Assembly (NCBI GenBank): GCA_964638245.1
Contig: CAZWZG010000057.1
Coordinates: 1 to 17,146 of the forward strand
Reading direction: 5' to 3'
Length of the DNA: 17,146 bases
Source: CAZWZG01 sp964638245
GTDB lineage: Bacteria; Pseudomonadota; Alphaproteobacteria; Rhodobacterales; Rhodobacteraceae
Both the position numbers and the translations under genes were made by a program. Below, piece after piece: positions 1-7,484 of the stretch; the first letter of the stretch is position 1, and every line of letters begins with the position of its first letter. A model generated the notes under the pieces. It saw only the letters and a list, made by a program, of their open reading frames with translations. It did no database searches and was not told where the DNA came from.

Positions 1-495
1 ACGCCAATCGCCTTCGAGGTGCCCGGCGCAATGGAGTTCCCGGCGCTCGGGTTCACGCTGTCAGGCGAAGCTGACCGGCTTGATCGCGATGCGGAGCGGC
101 GACTGATCATCTACGACTACAAGACTGGCGACCCTCCAACGCACAAACAGATCGATATTTATGACCGGCAGCTTCTACTTGAAGCGATGATGGCGGAAGA
201 AGGGGCGTTCGCCGATATCCCGCCTGCAACCGTCTCTCAGGTCGTGCACCTGAAAGTTGGCAGCGAGTTAAAAGAGCGGGTGACGCCGACCGAGGTGCAC
301 AAGGACGGTGATTTCCGCGTCGCAACGGTACGAGAGAAATTCGAGGCGCTGATCGCCGCTTACCTTGACCCCGAACAGGGATTCCAATCCCGAAGGCAGC
401 TGCAATTCGAGAAAGATGAACGCGACTATGATCACCTTGCTCGGCTGGGCGAGTGGAGCGAATCCGACCCCTCCGATCCGGGGGATGGGCCATGA
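1..495 (+). CDS. addB: AddB, C-terminal part (helicase-nuclease subunit B, nuclease domain)
   Basis: The frame is open from base 1 and encodes the last 164 residues of AddB; the 5' part lies outside the window. AddB partners AddA in the enzyme that resects double-strand breaks for RecA-dependent repair. The visible portion is the RecB-type PD-(D/E)XK nuclease domain: an acidic residue in GEADRLD (window residue 25), then YDYKTG with Asp39 and Lys41 as the metal-binding and catalytic pair, then a QxxxY-like helix (KQIDIYDRQLLLEA). No cysteine occurs in the visible part, so the C-terminal iron-sulfur cysteines of the Bacillus protein are absent here. The stop overlaps the addA start in an ATGA, which implies translational coupling. 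The identification rests on the nuclease motif plus the adjoining addA. Confidence 0.9.
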   Translation, partial: TPIAFEVPGAMEFPALGFTLSGEADRLDRDAERRLIIYDYKTGDPPTHKQIDIYDRQLLLEAMMAEEGAFADIPPATVSQVVHLKVGSELKERVTPTEVHKDGDFRVATVREKFEALIAAYLDPEQGFQSRRQLQFEKDERDYDHLARLGEWSESDPSDPGDGP

Positions 496-3400
496 ACGAA
501 GCAACGCTGCGACAGCAAAAAGCGGCCTCGCCCCATGCGTCCACATGGCTTTCGGCAAATGCCGGCTCGGGCAAGACCCGGGTTCTGACCGAACGGGTCG
601 CGCGGCTTTTGCTGTTGGGGACGTCTCCACAGAATATCCTATGCCTGACCTACACCAAGGCCGCCGCAAGCGAGATGCAGAACCGTCTGTTCGACATGCT
701 GGGCAGCTGGGCGATGATGGGGGATGCCGATCTTCGCGCCGCACTGAACAAGATCGCAGCCCCGGCAGCCCAGGATCTGGATGAAGCGAGGCGGTTGTTC
801 GCACAGGCGATCGAAACGCCGGGCGGATTGAAAATCCAGACGATCCATTCGTTCTGTGCCTCGCTTCTGCGCCGGTTCCCGCTGGAAGCCGGGATCGCCG
901 CGGATTTTCGCGAAATGGAGGAGGCGGATCGCGATCGCCTGATGCGCGAGGTCGTGCGCGATCTGGCCGATGGACCCGAGCTTTCGGCGCTGGGCAAAGC
1001 CGTGACAGCGGATCAGCTGGACAAGTTTCTTAGCGCGATTGCAGGCAAAGCGACGGGGTTCCAAAGCCCTTGGGATGAGGCAAAAGCACGGGCCGATCTG
1101 GGGATCGGCGGGAATGTAACGCCGGAAGCCTTGGTTGCGGATGTGTTTGAAGGCGATTGGGCAGGGTTGATACTGCAGGTTCTTAAAGCCATGCGTCAGG
1201 TCGAGGTTCCCAAAGCTAAAATTGATAAGCTGGCAGCTCTTGATCTTGGTACCGAACCCTCGAATGCGCTACTTTCGAGTTTCGCAGCCGCGCTCTGCAC
1301 CAAAGACTCCAATTTTAGGACCCCAACGAAGAACTTCCTAAGAGCGGACGTTCGCCAACTCTTGGGCGAATTAGCAGCCGAGTTTGACGCGATTGCAAAT
1401 CGTGTCGGTCACGCCATGGGTCAACTGGCCGCCCTTCACGATCTCGACCTGGCGCGACGCGCCCATGCGTTCGGATCGCTCTTTGTCGAACGCTACACGG
1501 CGGAAAAGTCTTCGCGTGGGGCGCTGGATTTCGATGATCTGATCCTGAAGACAGAAGCGCTTCTGACCTCGGGGGCGGGGCAATGGGTGGCGTTCCGGCT
1601 GGATGGGGAAATCGACCATATCCTTGTGGACGAGGCGCAGGACACAAGCCCCGCGCAATGGCGCGTTATTGCGGCGCTGGCGTCTGAGCTGGTGTCCGGG
1701 CAGGGCGCGCGGGACGTGACGCGCACGATTTTCGTGGTGGGCGATCAAAAGCAGTCCATCTATTCGTTTCAAGGCGCGGACCCAGCAGAATTCGATCGGA
1801 TGCGCGATGACTTTGCCGCGCGGCTCAAAGCCCACGCCGCACTGGAAACATCCGAGCTGATCCATTCCTTCCGCTCGGCTCCAGTGATCCTTGACGTCGT
1901 CGATCTGACCTTTGCCAACAGTGCGGCTGCGCTTGGCCATGCGGCGACCCATCTGGCGTTTGATACATCACGACCAGGTCGGGTCGATTTGTGGCCGCTT
2001 GTCGAGAAAACCGACACTGATACCGAAACGCCCGCATTCGAAGACCCCGTTGACCGCCTCGAACCCGATCATCCGGTGGTGCAACTTGCCGCAATGATCG
2101 CGCGCGAGGTCAAGCGCATGATCGAGACCGAGACGATTCCGGATCGCGAAGGTGGTTTTCGGCGGATCATCCCGGGCGATGTGATGATCCTGCTCCGGCG
2201 ACGCTCGGGTCTGTTCCATCACATCATACGCGCCTGCAAAGCCGAAGGCGTGCCCATCGCTGGCGCGGACCGGTTCAAGCTCGGCAAGGAACTGGCGGTG
2301 CGCGATCTGATCTCGCTCATGGCGTTCCTGTCGTTTTCCGATGACGACCTTGCGCTAGCGGAAGTGCTGCGATCACCCCTTTGCGGACTAAGCGAAGACG
2401 ACTTGTTCGAACTGGCCCATGGGCGCGGCAAGAAAACGCTGTGGCGCGTTCTGCGCGATGAGGAAAGCGCGTTTCCTCAAACACGGGCGATGTTGATGAG
2501 TCTGCTGAATGATGCGGAATTCTTGCGTCCTTACGAAATGCTGGAACGTATCCTGACGCGACACCAAGGGCGAGCCAAACTGATCGGGCGGCTGGGAGAA
2601 GAGGCCCGCGATGGCATTGACGAGCTTCTGTCGCAAGCGATCCGCTATGAAAGCCTTGGTCCGCCAAGCCTGACCGAGTTCGTGCAATGGGTGCGGGCCG
2701 AGGCGGCAGAGGTCAAGCGCGGGCTGGACGGAAGCTCGGGCCAAGTCCGGGTGATGACGGTGCATGGTGCCAAGGGGCTGGAATCGCCGGTGGTTCTGCT
2801 GCCCGACACCATCCGTTCCTCCAGCGAGGATCAGACACCCAAACTGTCTGAGATCGGGCAAACGGTTGCGATCACAGGCACCAGCAAGACCCGTTCGCAG
2901 GCCATTGCCGAGGCCGAGGATGCCCGAAAAGCCGCCGAAGAGGCTGAACGCCAGCGCCTATTGTATGTGGCCATGACGCGGGCAGAGCATTGGCTTGTTG
3001 TCTGCGGTGCCACGAGCGTGAAGCGCAAAGACGACGATTGGCATGCACGCGTCGAAATGGGGGTTCAGGCATCGCCAAGTGTCCCGATCCAGACACCCTC
3101 CGGTCCCGGCTTGCGTGTTCAAGGAGGGGAGTGGCCCGATCCGCTGACGGCTCAAGAGATCCCGTCCGTCGGCCACGCCGGACACTTGCCCGATTGGGTG
3201 GAACGAGTCGCGCCGCGAGCGATTGAAGCCCATGAGATCCTGTCGCCGTCTGATCTTGGCGGAGCCAAATGGTTGCCCGGCGAGGATACGGACGGTGATG
3301 GTCGTGCCTATGGCACACTGGTGCATGGTCTTTTGGAGCAAGCCGACGCAGTTGAGGATTTTGATCTTCTGGCCGCCACGCTGTCGCCCGAGCTTTCGGA

Positions 3401-3788
3401 AGACATACGGGACCGGGCGGTTGAAGAGGCACGGGCTGTGTTGGACGACCCGGAGTTTTCAGCGATATTTGCTTCAGAAGCCTTGGCCGAAGTGTCCGTG
3501 TCCGCCCCGCTGGGTGACCGGGTATTGCGAGGTCAGATCGACCGGCTGTTGGTGGGCGAAGACCGGATCCTTATTGTCGATTTCAAGACCAATGGGACCG
3601 TGCCGGAGAAGGTTGACGACGTGCCCGACGGCCTGACCGCACAGCTTGGCGCATATGCACATGCACTGGCCGCGCTTTACCCCGATCGCGCGATCGAGAC
3701 GGCTATCCTCTGGACGGCGACGCGTAAACTTCAGGCGATTCCGCACGAGACTGTGATGTCCTCGTTGCAAAGGGCCACTACATCTTGA
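492..3788 (+). CDS. addA: AddA, double-strand break repair helicase-nuclease subunit A
   Basis: This 1098-residue protein is a UvrD/Rep-type superfamily 1 helicase fused to a C-terminal RecB-type nuclease. With AddB it unwinds and degrades DNA ends in the cytoplasm to prepare recombination. Helicase motifs appear in order: Walker A ANAGSGKT (22-29), motif Ia LTYTKAAASEM, IQTIHSFC, Walker B VDEAQDT (Asp380-Glu381), VVGDQKQSIYSFQGAD, HSFRS, MTVHGAKGLE and LYVAMTRAEH. The nuclease follows with LVHGLLE, GQIDRLL and VDFKTN (Asp1030, Lys1032), then QLGAYAHAL. The start at 492 is preferred over an upstream in-frame GTG at 453 because it forms the ATGA overlap with addB, and the extra N-terminal residues resemble nothing in the family. 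Bases around 1190-1380, in the variable region between helicase motifs, look less GC-rich than their surroundings. The length is normal for alphaproteobacterial AddA. Confidence 0.96.
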   Translation: MNEATLRQQKAASPHASTWLSANAGSGKTRVLTERVARLLLLGTSPQNILCLTYTKAAASEMQNRLFDMLGSWAMMGDADLRAALNKIAAPAAQDLDEARRLFAQAIETPGGLKIQTIHSFCASLLRRFPLEAGIAADFREMEEADRDRLMREVVRDLADGPELSALGKAVTADQLDKFLSAIAGKATGFQSPWDEAKARADLGIGGNVTPEALVADVFEGDWAGLILQVLKAMRQVEVPKAKIDKLAALDLGTEPSNALLSSFAAALCTKDSNFRTPTKNFLRADVRQLLGELAAEFDAIANRVGHAMGQLAALHDLDLARRAHAFGSLFVERYTAEKSSRGALDFDDLILKTEALLTSGAGQWVAFRLDGEIDHILVDEAQDTSPAQWRVIAALASELVSGQGARDVTRTIFVVGDQKQSIYSFQGADPAEFDRMRDDFAARLKAHAALETSELIHSFRSAPVILDVVDLTFANSAAALGHAATHLAFDTSRPGRVDLWPLVEKTDTDTETPAFEDPVDRLEPDHPVVQLAAMIAREVKRMIETETIPDREGGFRRIIPGDVMILLRRRSGLFHHIIRACKAEGVPIAGADRFKLGKELAVRDLISLMAFLSFSDDDLALAEVLRSPLCGLSEDDLFELAHGRGKKTLWRVLRDEESAFPQTRAMLMSLLNDAEFLRPYEMLERILTRHQGRAKLIGRLGEEARDGIDELLSQAIRYESLGPPSLTEFVQWVRAEAAEVKRGLDGSSGQVRVMTVHGAKGLESPVVLLPDTIRSSSEDQTPKLSEIGQTVAITGTSKTRSQAIAEAEDARKAAEEAERQRLLYVAMTRAEHWLVVCGATSVKRKDDDWHARVEMGVQASPSVPIQTPSGPGLRVQGGEWPDPLTAQEIPSVGHAGHLPDWVERVAPRAIEAHEILSPSDLGGAKWLPGEDTDGDGRAYGTLVHGLLEQADAVEDFDLLAATLSPELSEDIRDRAVEEARAVLDDPEFSAIFASEALAEVSVSAPLGDRVLRGQIDRLLVGEDRILIVDFKTNGTVPEKVDDVPDGLTAQLGAYAHALAALYPDRAIETAILWTATRKLQAIPHETVMSSLQRATTS

Positions 3789-3813
3789 CGGTGCTGGGGG
3801 ACGTCCCTAGGTT
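3785..3813 (+). promoter_or_regulatory. Possible sigma-70-type promoter for trxA
   Basis: TTGACG, overlapping the addA stop codon, lies 17 bases from TAGGTT. The -35 element is good and the -10 is weak (three of six matches). The 10-base palindrome GGGACGTCCC (3798-3807) sits inside the spacer and might be an operator or chance. trxA is 60 bases from addA and is often separately transcribed, which fits, but nothing here proves it. Confidence 0.3.
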
Positions 3814-3848
3814 CGCTTTCCGAGTTAGACATGCCCAAGGAGGGCGAG

Positions 3849-4169
3849 ATGGCCACAGTTGCAGTCACAGACGATACATTCGATGCCGAAGTGAAGAACG
3901 CCGACGTTCCGGTTGTCGTGGATTTTTGGGCCGAATGGTGCGGACCCTGTAAGCAGATTGGTCCGGCTCTGGAAGAGCTGAGCGCCGAGATGGAAGGCAA
4001 GGTCAAGATCGTCAAGGTCAACGTTGACGAGAACCCGAATTCACCTGCTCAGCTGGGTGTTCGCGGTATTCCGGCGCTGTTCTTGTTCAAGGGCGGCGAA
4101 GTCGTATCCAACAAGATCGGCGCTGCGCCCAAGGCTGCGCTGGAAAGCTGGATCACGGAATCGATCTAA
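3849..4169 (+). CDS. trxA: Thioredoxin
   Basis: A 106-residue thioredoxin, a cytoplasmic disulfide reductase that supplies electrons to ribonucleotide reductase, methionine sulfoxide reductases and others. It has the active site W30-C-G-P-C34, the buried acid Asp25, the cis-proline Pro75 in RGIPALFLF, and KGGEV followed by the C-terminal helix. The length matches classical thioredoxin-1. An in-frame ATG at 3831 would add six residues (MPKEGE), but the strong ribosome site AAGGAGGG (3837-3844) lies inside that extension and is correctly spaced for the ATG at 3849. It lies downstream of addA, as is common in this bacterial family, and is followed by a terminator. Confidence 0.97.
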   Translation: MATVAVTDDTFDAEVKNADVPVVVDFWAEWCGPCKQIGPALEELSAEMEGKVKIVKVNVDENPNSPAQLGVRGIPALFLFKGGEVVSNKIGAAPKAALESWITESI

Positions 4170-4174
4170 GAACT

Positions 4175-4203
4175 CCTTGCCTCCGGCGGGGATATTTGAA
4201 GAC
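4175..4203 (+). repeat. Short hairpin element after trxA (CCTCCGGCGGGGATATTT type)
   Basis: Six bases after the trxA stop lies CCTTGCCTCCGGCGGGGATA, continuing ATTTGAAGA. CCTCCGGCGGGG can fold into a four-pair stem with a CGGC loop, followed by an AT-rich run. From memory, very similar sequences recur downstream of many genes in Rhodobacteraceae genomes. Only one copy is in this window, so the dispersed-repeat status cannot be shown here. Confidence 0.45.
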
Positions 4204-4209
4204 CTTTGG

Positions 4210-4243
4210 AGCGGGGGCTGTTGCGGCGCCCGCTTTTTCTTTG
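4210..4243 (+). terminator. Rho-independent terminator after trxA
   Basis: AGCGGG (4210-4215) pairs with CCCGCT (4229-4234). The stem continues through one G-G mismatch to a GC/GC pair closing a short loop. It is followed directly by TTTTTCTTT. The GC-rich stem plus U-tract is a standard intrinsic terminator, separating trxA from hslVU. Confidence 0.8.
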
Positions 4244-4244
4244 A

Positions 4245-4273
4245 CTTGTGACCCTCGTTGCGGGTGGCCATAT
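4245..4273 (+). promoter_or_regulatory. Probable RpoH-type (heat-shock) promoter for hslVU
   Basis: CTTGTG (4245-4250) lies 17 bases from CCATAT (4268-4273). This resembles the alphaproteobacterial heat-shock sigma factor pattern (CTTG, then C-rich CCATAT-like -10) better than a sigma-70 promoter; the nearby TTGACT has no -10 at proper spacing. The start point would fall near 4281, leaving a short leader with ribosome site AGGAG (4287-4291). hslVU is a known heat-shock operon in Escherichia coli; its regulation here is inference. Confidence 0.5.
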
Positions 4274-4296
4274 AGGCCCAAGACGAAGGAGCCGAC

Positions 4297-4863
4297 ATGA
4301 GCAGAGACGACTTTCCGGGCTGGCATGGCACCACCATTGTGGGCGTGCGCAAAGGTGGCGAGGTGACCATCGCAGGCGACGGGCAGGTGAGCCTTGGGCA
4401 AACCGTGATCAAGGGGACAGCACGTAAGGTACGGGTGTTAACCCCGGGCGGAACCAAGATCGTGGCGGGGTTTGCCGGATCGACAGCAGATGCGTTCACG
4501 CTTCTGGAGCGGCTCGAGGCCAAGCTTGAAGCGACGCCGGGGCAGTTGCAGCGCGCTTGTGTTGAGCTGGCCAAGGATTGGCGGACCGACAAGTACCTTC
4601 AGAAACTGGAAGCGATGCTGATCGTGACCGACGGGACGGAGCTTTATGTGGTGACAGGCGCAGGCGACGTTCTTGAACCCGAACATGATGTGACCGCCAT
4701 TGGCTCGGGCGGGAACTATGCTTTGGCCGCAGCGCGTGCTTTGGTGGACACCGATATGGTTGCCGAAGCGATTGCGCGGCGCGCGCTCGAGATTGCGGCC
4801 GATATCTGTGTCTACACCAACGGCAACATGACGGTTGAAACCCTGAAAGGGAGCGCGGCATGA
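4297..4863 (+). CDS. hslV: HslV, proteasome-like protease subunit (ClpQ)
   Basis: HslV is the N-terminal threonine protease that forms the central double ring of the HslUV complex and degrades proteins unfolded by HslU. The 188-residue precursor has an 11-residue propeptide (MSRDDFPGWHG). Cleavage after Gly11 would expose Thr12 of TTIVGVRKGGEV as the nucleophile. Further family motifs are IAGDGQVSLGQTVIKG, AGFAGSTADAFTL, AMLIVTDG, AIGSGGNYALAAARAL and a closing ICVYTNGN. The start is backed by AAGGAG five bases upstream. The stop overlaps the hslU start in ATGA, fitting one operon with fixed stoichiometry. Confidence 0.97.
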   Translation: MSRDDFPGWHGTTIVGVRKGGEVTIAGDGQVSLGQTVIKGTARKVRVLTPGGTKIVAGFAGSTADAFTLLERLEAKLEATPGQLQRACVELAKDWRTDKYLQKLEAMLIVTDGTELYVVTGAGDVLEPEHDVTAIGSGGNYALAAARALVDTDMVAEAIARRALEIAADICVYTNGNMTVETLKGSAA

Positions 4864-6221
4864 GCGACTTGACCCCCCGCGAAATCGTCTCGGAACTCGA
4901 CCGGTTCATCATCGGCCAGACGGACGCCAAACGTGCCGTTGCTGTCGCTTTGCGCAACCGCTGGCGCCGCAAGCAGCTTGACGCAGATATGCGCGACGAG
5001 GTCTATCCTAAAAACATCCTGATGATCGGGCCCACGGGCGTCGGAAAGACTGAAATCAGCCGGCGCTTGGCCAAACTGGCGCGGGCCCCATTCATCAAGG
5101 TCGAAGCGACAAAATTCACCGAGGTGGGCTATGTCGGGCGCGACGTCGAACAGATCGTACGCGATCTGATGGAAGCGGCTATTTCGATGACTCGCGAACA
5201 TATGCGCGAGGATGTGAAATCCCGTGCCAAGGAAGCGGCGGAAGAACGCGTTCTTCGCGCTATCGCGGGCACGGATGCGCGTGAAGCAACGCTCAAGATG
5301 TTCCGCGAAAAGCTGCGGTCGGGTCAGCTGGACAATACGGTCATCGAGCTTGATGTGGCCGACACCTCCAACCCCTTCGGTGCAATGGAAATGCCTGGCA
5401 TGATGCCAGGGCAGATGCCCGGGGGCGGCGGCATGAACCTTGGCGATATTTTCGGCAAGGCGTTCGGTGGGCGCACCGTGCGCAAGTCGATGACGGTCGC
5501 CGAAAGCTACGACATCCTGATGCAGGACGAGGCGGACAAGCTTCTGGACGACGAGATCGTCAACAAGGCGGCTCTGGAAGCGGTCGAGCAAAACGGTATC
5601 GTGTTTCTGGACGAAATCGATAAGGTCGCCGCGCGTTCGGACGCGCGCGGAGCCGATGTCAGCCGGGAAGGGGTCCAGCGTGACCTGCTGCCCTTGATCG
5701 AAGGTGCCGCAGCGGCAGGTGCCGTCGACGCAGGTCTNNNNNNNNNNGGCACAACCGTTTCGACCAAATATGGCGCGGTGAAAACCGACCACATCCTGTT
5801 CATCGCGTCGGGCGCGTTTCACGTGGCTAAGCCATCGGATTTGTTGCCCGAATTGCAGGGACGTTTGCCGATCCGCGTTGAACTGCGGGCGCTGACCGAA
5901 GAAGACTTCGTGCGCATTCTGACCGAAACGGACAACGCGCTGACCCGCCAGTACACAGCGCTTTTGAAGACCGAGGACGTGACGGTTTCCTTTGACGCCG
6001 ACGGCATTGCGGCGCTGGCCAAGATCGCGGCGGATGTGAACCAGAGCGTGGAAAACATCGGGGCGCGGCGACTTTACACGGTTCTCGAACGGGTGTTCGA
6101 GGAGCTGTCCTTCACCGCGCCAGATCGGGCAGGCGAAAGCATCGTTGTGGACGCCGCCTTTGTCGAAGCGCATCTGGGCGAGCTTTCGCGGTCCTCGGAT
6201 ATAAGCCGCTACGTGCTTTAG
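4860..6221 (+). CDS. hslU: HslU, ATPase/unfoldase subunit (ClpY), contains an assembly gap
   Basis: HslU is the AAA+ ATPase that unfolds substrates and feeds them to HslV. Visible elements are N-terminal TPREIVSELDRFIIGQ, Walker A GPTGVGKT (57-64), pore loop GYVGRD (90-95), a Met/Gly/Pro-rich insertion domain, Walker B VFLDEID (Asp251-Glu252), sensor region GARRLYTVLERVFEEL, and a C-terminal tail ending SRYVL that docks into HslV. Ten Ns at 5738-5747 interrupt the gene. The residues before and within the gap (283-297) split the normally continuous LLPLIEG-TTVSTKYG. Without those 15 residues the protein would be 438 long, the usual size. The frame stays open across the Ns, but the true sequence there is unknown and probably shorter. 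The hslV overlap fixes the start. Confidence 0.94.
   Translation: MSDLTPREIVSELDRFIIGQTDAKRAVAVALRNRWRRKQLDADMRDEVYPKNILMIGPTGVGKTEISRRLAKLARAPFIKVEATKFTEVGYVGRDVEQIVRDLMEAAISMTREHMREDVKSRAKEAAEERVLRAIAGTDAREATLKMFREKLRSGQLDNTVIELDVADTSNPFGAMEMPGMMPGQMPGGGGMNLGDIFGKAFGGRTVRKSMTVAESYDILMQDEADKLLDDEIVNKAALEAVEQNGIVFLDEIDKVAARSDARGADVSREGVQRDLLPLIEGAAAAGAVDAGXXXXGTTVSTKYGAVKTDHILFIASGAFHVAKPSDLLPELQGRLPIRVELRALTEEDFVRILTETDNALTRQYTALLKTEDVTVSFDADGIAALAKIAADVNQSVENIGARRLYTVLERVFEELSFTAPDRAGESIVVDAAFVEAHLGELSRSSDISRYVL
5738..5747. other. Assembly gap (10 Ns) inside hslU
   Basis: Ten undetermined bases. The preceding bases 5706-5737 encode AAAAGAVDAG, unlike HslU, and include the 13-base palindrome TGCCGCAGCGGCA (5705-5717). 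This looks like unreliable contig-end sequence rather than a real insertion. The gap length is probably a placeholder. Confidence 0.9.
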
Positions 6222-6234
6222 CGCTTTTCTTTTT
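6207..6234 (+). terminator. Possible intrinsic terminator at the end of hslU
   Basis: CGCTA (6207-6211) pairs with TAGCG (6219-6223) around a seven-base loop, followed by CTTTTCTTTTT. The hslU stop codon TAG is inside the stem. The stem is only five pairs, but the U-tract is good, so it may end or attenuate hslVU transcription. Confidence 0.45.
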
Positions 6235-6260
6235 GACGGAACTGGCGAACAAGCGATGTC

Positions 6261-7484
6261 ATGTCGCTTGGCGTCTTCCTCCGTGAAAACTGGCCGTTCC
6301 TTTTGGTTGGGGCGTTGCTTACGTTCCTGTCGAGTTTTGGACAGACGTTCTTTATTTCCGTCTTCGCGGGTGAGATCCAAACAACGTTCGGCCTGACCAG
6401 CGGGGAATGGGGCGCGCTTTATGCAACCGGCACATTGGTGTCGGGGTTCTGCATGATCTGGGCGGGCATGCTCTCGGATCGGTTGCGGGTACGCGTTCTG
6501 GGCCCAGCGGTGCTGGTTGGGCTGGCTGCGGCAACCCTGTCGATGGCGGTTGTGCCCGAGGCCGCGTATCTGCCTTTCGTCATCTTCCTCTTGCGGTTTT
6601 TCGGACAGGGCATGGCAAGCCATGTGGCCATTGTCGCCATGTCGCGCTGGTTTGTCGCCACACGCGGACGCGCCGTTTCGATTGCCGGTCTCGGGTTTGC
6701 CATGGGCGAGGCGTTTCTACCAATCATCTTTGTGTCGCTTCTGGTCGTGGCTGACTGGCGTGTCCTTTGGGTTGTGGCGGCAGCAATCCCGCTTCTGTTA
6801 TCGCCGGTGATATTTCGGCTTCTAAAGCTAGAACGCAGTCCGGCCGCTCTGGCAGAAGAAAGCGCGTCGCTCGGCCTTGATCAAAAGCACTGGACGCGTG
6901 GCGAGGTTCTGAGATCTCCGCTTTTCTGGTTGATCCTGCCGTTCCTTCTGGCCCCACCCGCCTTTTCGACCTCGTTCTTTTTCCTTCAGGTCCACCTGGC
7001 CGAGGTGAAAGGGTGGAGCCACACGGCTTTGGTCGCGCTGTTTCCGGTGTTCACCGTGGCTGCGATTGCAGGTGCCCTATCGTCTGGCTGGATTGTCGAT
7101 CGCATCGGATCGGCGCGCCTGATCCCGTTCATCCAATTGCCAATGGCAGCCGGTTTCCTTGTGATTGCCTCCACTGGAAGCCTTGGGGCAACCGCAATAG
7201 CAATGTCGTTGATGGGTCTAAGCCAAGGAATGGTGTCGACCGTGCCCAACGTGTTCTGGGCCGAGTTTTTCGGAACGCGCCATATCGGGTCGGTCAAGGC
7301 GATGGCTACAGCGGTCATGGTCATCGGATCTGCCATCGGGCCTTGGATTACCGGGGTCTTCATTGACCGTGGGGTGATGTTCCCCGAACAGATGCCGTTG
7401 ATCGCAGGGTATTTTGCGTTCGCCGCGATCCTTGTCCTGATCGGTGTGTCGCGCGCGGCACCACGCCTAACGCCTGCGACGTAG
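6261..7484 (+). CDS. MFS transporter, substrate unknown
   Basis: A 407-residue inner-membrane protein with about 12 hydrophobic segments, the standard length of the major facilitator superfamily. The cytoplasmic loop between segments 2 and 3 has the family signature as GMLSDRLRVR. GRAVSIAGLGFAMGEA follows in the fourth/fifth segment region, and a polar central loop (about residues 190-215) separates the two six-helix halves. The second half repeats a similar loop as SGWIVDRIGSARL. The broad pattern resembles solute or monocarboxylate-type permeases, but nothing identifies the substrate. ATG 6261 is the first in-frame start; no strong ribosome site precedes it. The gene is 39 bases after hslU, and its 3' end overlaps the convergent smr gene by 18 bases. 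Confidence 0.88.
   Translation: MSLGVFLRENWPFLLVGALLTFLSSFGQTFFISVFAGEIQTTFGLTSGEWGALYATGTLVSGFCMIWAGMLSDRLRVRVLGPAVLVGLAAATLSMAVVPEAAYLPFVIFLLRFFGQGMASHVAIVAMSRWFVATRGRAVSIAGLGFAMGEAFLPIIFVSLLVVADWRVLWVVAAAIPLLLSPVIFRLLKLERSPAALAEESASLGLDQKHWTRGEVLRSPLFWLILPFLLAPPAFSTSFFFLQVHLAEVKGWSHTALVALFPVFTVAAIAGALSSGWIVDRIGSARLIPFIQLPMAAGFLVIASTGSLGATAIAMSLMGLSQGMVSTVPNVFWAEFFGTRHIGSVKAMATAVMVIGSAIGPWITGVFIDRGVMFPEQMPLIAGYFAFAAILVLIGVSRAAPRLTPAT

Noticed and set aside
3798..3807. GGGACGTCCC palindrome upstream of trxA as an operator
   Set aside because: Ten bases of GC-rich palindrome are easily found by chance; mentioned only within the promoter entry.
5817..5827. GTTTCACGTGG inside hslU, similar to half of parS
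   Set aside because: Only one arm matches, and the bases encode a conserved HslU segment (AFHVAKP).
4812..6623. Long minus-strand open frame opposite hslU
   Set aside because: It is a shadow of hslU in GC-rich DNA, with no recognisable domain, and hslU motifs on the plus strand are unambiguous.
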